Shown: positions 61,749-64,000 of the stretch, in pieces
Layout: each line of letters begins with the position of its first letter
Numbering within the stretch: the stretch's first letter is position 1
From: JAJDAT01 sp964344185
Lineage (GTDB): Bacteria; Nitrospinota; Nitrospinia; Nitrospinales; JAJDAT01
NCBI GenBank assembly: GCA_964344185.1
Contig: CAYFMN010000009.1
Coordinates: 1 to 64,000 of the forward strand
Length of the DNA: 64,000 nt
Reading direction: 5' to 3'
The notes under the pieces: model-generated
What the model was told of the DNA's origin: nothing
Database searches by the model: none
The model's input: only the letters and a program-made list of their open reading frames with translations
Made by a program: the position numbers and the translations under genes

Positions 61749-62783
61749 ATGGACATCATCGATTTACGAAGCGACACATTCACGCAACCAACATACGAAA
61801 TGCGAGAAGCGATGAAAGACGCAACTGTTGGCGACGACGTTTTCGAAGAAGATCCTACAATAATCGAGTTGCAGGAATTCGCCTCAAAAAAAATTGGTAA
61901 AGAATCAGCCTTATTTCTTCCAAGCGGAACAATGGGTAATTTAGTATCGGTGTTGACTCATTGCGGAAGAGGCGATGAAATAATTTTGGGAGACCGATCT
62001 CATATCTTTCTTAATGAAGTGGGAGGAATATCGGCCCTTGGCGGTATACATCCTAGGATTCTTCCTAACAAAGACGACGGATCTATACCATTAGAGAAAA
62101 TAGGATCTGGAATTCGACAAAGTAATCTCCACTACCCGCCAACGCGCTTAATTTGTTTAGAGAACACTCACAACTACTGCTATGGCAGCCCTATTGGAAC
62201 AGACTATATGGCCAAGGTCGCTTCTTTAGCGAAAAACTATAACTTAAAAATACACCTAGATGGAGCAAGAATTTTTAACGCCGCTGTCGCATTAGAAGTA
62301 GACGTTCAAGAAATAACACAACATGTAGATACCGTAATGTTTAGCCTTTCAAAAGGGTTGTCCGCGCCTGTCGGTTCCATGATCTGTGGAACCAAAGAGT
62401 TTATTGCAAAAGCAAGAAAGAATCGAAAAATGGTGGGCGGAGGTATGCGTCAATGCGGTCACCTTGCCGCTGCAGGTCTCATAGCGTTAGAGAAACTATC
62501 CAAACGTCTACATGAAGATCATGAAAACGCACGGACATTTTCTGAAACTATTTCCAAAATACCAGCAATACAGATTAACCTGAATCAAGTTCAGTCAAAT
62601 ATTGTATTTTTTGGAATGACTTCAGACAAAATAAACGGTCGGGAATTTATCGCTAAATTAGGCGAACGTGGAGTTAAAATTCTAGAAACCCAACCGGGAT
62701 TTTTCCGAGCGGTATTTCATCGTGGCATTTCAAAAGACCAAGCCCTACCCGCCGCTAATGCAATAAAAGAAATTTTAAAATAG
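61749..62783 (+). CDS. ltaE: Low-specificity L-threonine aldolase
   Basis: The 344-residue PLP enzyme has IDLRSDTFTQPT at the start, LPSGTMGNLV, GDRSHIFLNEVGG, ENTHNYCYGSP, HLDGARIFNAA, and the Schiff-base Lys in FSLSKGLSAPVGS (about residue 200). It cleaves threonine/allo-threonine to glycine and acetaldehyde. ATG 61749 follows GAGGAAATTA. It forms a plausible unit with the small membrane protein. Confidence 0.95.
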   Translation: MDIIDLRSDTFTQPTYEMREAMKDATVGDDVFEEDPTIIELQEFASKKIGKESALFLPSGTMGNLVSVLTHCGRGDEIILGDRSHIFLNEVGGISALGGIHPRILPNKDDGSIPLEKIGSGIRQSNLHYPPTRLICLENTHNYCYGSPIGTDYMAKVASLAKNYNLKIHLDGARIFNAAVALEVDVQEITQHVDTVMFSLSKGLSAPVGSMICGTKEFIAKARKNRKMVGGGMRQCGHLAAAGLIALEKLSKRLHEDHENARTFSETISKIPAIQINLNQVQSNIVFFGMTSDKINGREFIAKLGERGVKILETQPGFFRAVFHRGISKDQALPAANAIKEILK

Positions 62784-62949
62784 TAAAATCGATTCTTCCA
62801 AAGAGTTCTAATTAAGTCTTTCCAAGAAGGTAATTATAAAAAACGTTCGCAGAGAATTAAACTTTTTAGAGTTTAATAAAATGCTAGAATAATAAAATTC
62901 TAATTAATGGCTTTTACGTTAAACCAGGGTTTGGTTTAAAGATTTATTT

Positions 62950-62970
62950 GGTCAATTTCATTTATTGACC
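62950..62970. promoter_or_regulatory. Inverted repeat upstream of the GCS2-type gene
   Basis: GGTCAAT and ATTGACC form a perfect 7-bp palindromic pair around TTCATTT, 27 bases before the ATG. It could be an operator or the stem of a leader hairpin. The evidence is only symmetry. Confidence 0.35.
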
Positions 62971-62996
62971 ACGTTTTAAGGTTTCTAAAGGGCAGA

Positions 62997-64000
62997 ATGG
63001 GTCGAGAAATAGGGACAACTTCCTTTGAGGAAGCGGATTTCCGAGAATTTAAAAAAAGGCTAAAGGATGAAACTTGTATTCTCATGGATTGGTTTCGTAA
63101 TGAAACGTTTGAAACCGAACCTTATTTATGCGGTTTCGAATTGGAAGGATGGTTGATAGATTCTGAGGATATGCCCGCCCCTTTAAACGAAGAATTTTTA
63201 TCAAAAATGACAAGCCACTTAGTGGTGCCGGAATTAGCCAAGTTTAATTTCGAAATCAACAATACACCTCGACCTATAAAAGGCAATTTATTAAGCGAAT
63301 TCCAAAATGAATTGGAACACGTTTGGTCGTTATGCGAAAAACATTCAGAAGAAACCGGCGTTCAACCTTTAACTATAGGTATCCTCCCTACTCTTAAAGA
63401 CGAACATCTAACGCTAGAAAACATGTCATCTATGAAGCGTTATGCGGCTTTGAACCAGGAAATTTTTCGCCTAAGGAAGAACTTGCCAATCAATTTACGA
63501 ATCGATGGGAAAGATCAACTAAACGTAGTCCATCATGACGTGATGCTGGAGTCGGCGACTACCTCTCTGCAAATACACATTCAATTGAATCCTGAACAAG
63601 CGGTTGCAATATATAATGCAGCTCAAATTGCTTCCGCCCCGATGGTCGCTTTAGCCGCTAACGCGCCGTTTCTGTTTGGCAAAGAGCTATGGGAAGATAC
63701 GCGTATCCCAACATTTGAACAGGCTATTTTTGTAGCAAGTTTTCGAGATGTTCACGGAGATCAAATTGGTCGAGTTAATTTCGGAACAGGCTATAAACGA
63801 AATTCTCTCATGGAAGCTTTTTTGGAAAACCTGGACGGGTTTCCTGTTTTATTGCCATTAGTATATGACGACGATCCCTCATGGTTAAGTCACTTAAGAC
63901 TTCACAACGGCACTATTTGGAGATGGAATCGCCCGTTAATTGGACTCAATTCCAATGGCAAACCTCATCTAAGAATCGAACACCGCACTCCATCCGCCGG
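62997..64000 (+). CDS. Carboxylate-amine/glutamate-cysteine ligase-like (GCS2), partial
   Basis: The frame from ATG 62997 stays open to the window end (334 codons seen; the C-terminus lies beyond the window). It is a GCS2/YbdK-type ligase: FELEGWLID, ELAKFNFEINNTPRP, TIGILPTL, RYAALNQEIFRLR, VMLESATTSLQIHIQ, LRLHNGTIWRWNRPL, and HLRIEHR. The fold matches glutamate-cysteine ligase family 2, whose members often make weak or no gamma-glutamylcysteine. AAAGGGCAG precedes the start. The substrate is not certain. Confidence 0.85.
   Translation, partial: MGREIGTTSFEEADFREFKKRLKDETCILMDWFRNETFETEPYLCGFELEGWLIDSEDMPAPLNEEFLSKMTSHLVVPELAKFNFEINNTPRPIKGNLLSEFQNELEHVWSLCEKHSEETGVQPLTIGILPTLKDEHLTLENMSSMKRYAALNQEIFRLRKNLPINLRIDGKDQLNVVHHDVMLESATTSLQIHIQLNPEQAVAIYNAAQIASAPMVALAANAPFLFGKELWEDTRIPTFEQAIFVASFRDVHGDQIGRVNFGTGYKRNSLMEAFLENLDGFPVLLPLVYDDDPSWLSHLRLHNGTIWRWNRPLIGLNSNGKPHLRIEHRTPSA

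Overview
AT-rich bacterial chromosome segment (about 38-40 % G+C by eye, not counted) from a Gram-negative, flagellated organism. LPS export genes (lptCAB), outer-membrane porins and FliD/FliS/FliL/FliM/FliN show the envelope type. A membrane-anchor-free SdhABE-type fumarate reductase/succinate dehydrogenase, sucCD and a 2-oxoacid:ferredoxin oxidoreductase are three consecutive steps of a reductive (or ferredoxin-linked) TCA cycle. Together with a b6-like cytochrome b cluster, a dicarboxylate carrier, an alpha-carbonic anhydrase and an ammonium transporter, this best fits a Nitrospinota-like (marine nitrite-oxidiser-type) or deltaproteobacterial-like genome. That placement is inference; no rRNA is present to test it.

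Layout. 0-5.2 kb (minus strand): pterin dehydratase, then a probable redox operon (PCYCGC-like protein, TlpA thioredoxin, His-rich membrane protein, cytochrome b, small glutaredoxin), and a eukaryote-type UGPase. 5.2-7.2 kb: two paralogous unknown genes flanking a glutathione peroxidase. 7.2-16.6 kb: one long plus-strand housekeeping run, nnr-tsaE-lptC-lptA-lptB-rpoN-hpf-ptsN-ptsP-metK, ended by a clear terminator. 16.6-23 kb: a broken hicBA toxin-antitoxin pair, endonuclease V, a methyltransferase, a cNMP-binding/HD-GYP protein and an SGNH-TPR protein. 23-28.2 kb: DASS carrier and sdhA-sdhB-hdrB-like operon. 28.4-35.3 kb: DEAD-box helicase, an alpha-carbonic anhydrase interrupted by a stop codon, two EF-hand proteins beside an NtrC-type regulator, a BON lipoprotein and an unknown membrane protein. 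35.3-43.7 kb: two small cNMP-binding proteins, an exonuclease, fliD-fliS behind a sigma-28-like promoter, sucCD and small unknown genes. 43.9-53 kb: 2-oxoacid:ferredoxin oxidoreductase operon, ndk, queD-folE, ybeZ, a CBS protein, comM. 53-58 kb: an outer-membrane protein gene with two in-frame stops, a third cNMP-binding paralogue, a GT39-like protein, fliL-fliM-fliN. 58.7-64 kb: amt, a BBP2-type porin, threonine aldolase, and a GCS2-type ligase cut by the window end.

Most of the window is ordinary core genome. The unusual parts are decay and repeat signatures: a perfect 38-bp palindrome at the hicB/hicA junction next to a one-base hicA frameshift; in-frame stop codons in two otherwise intact exported-protein genes; a dispersed hairpin repeat (about 2.1, 34.6 and 37.3 kb); and sigma-54/sigma-28-like promoters in front of flagellar and EF-hand genes. 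Several small families (the GPx-flanking pair and the cNMP-binding trio) are uncharacterised. I do not see a CRISPR array, prophage, insertion sequence or complete RNA gene.
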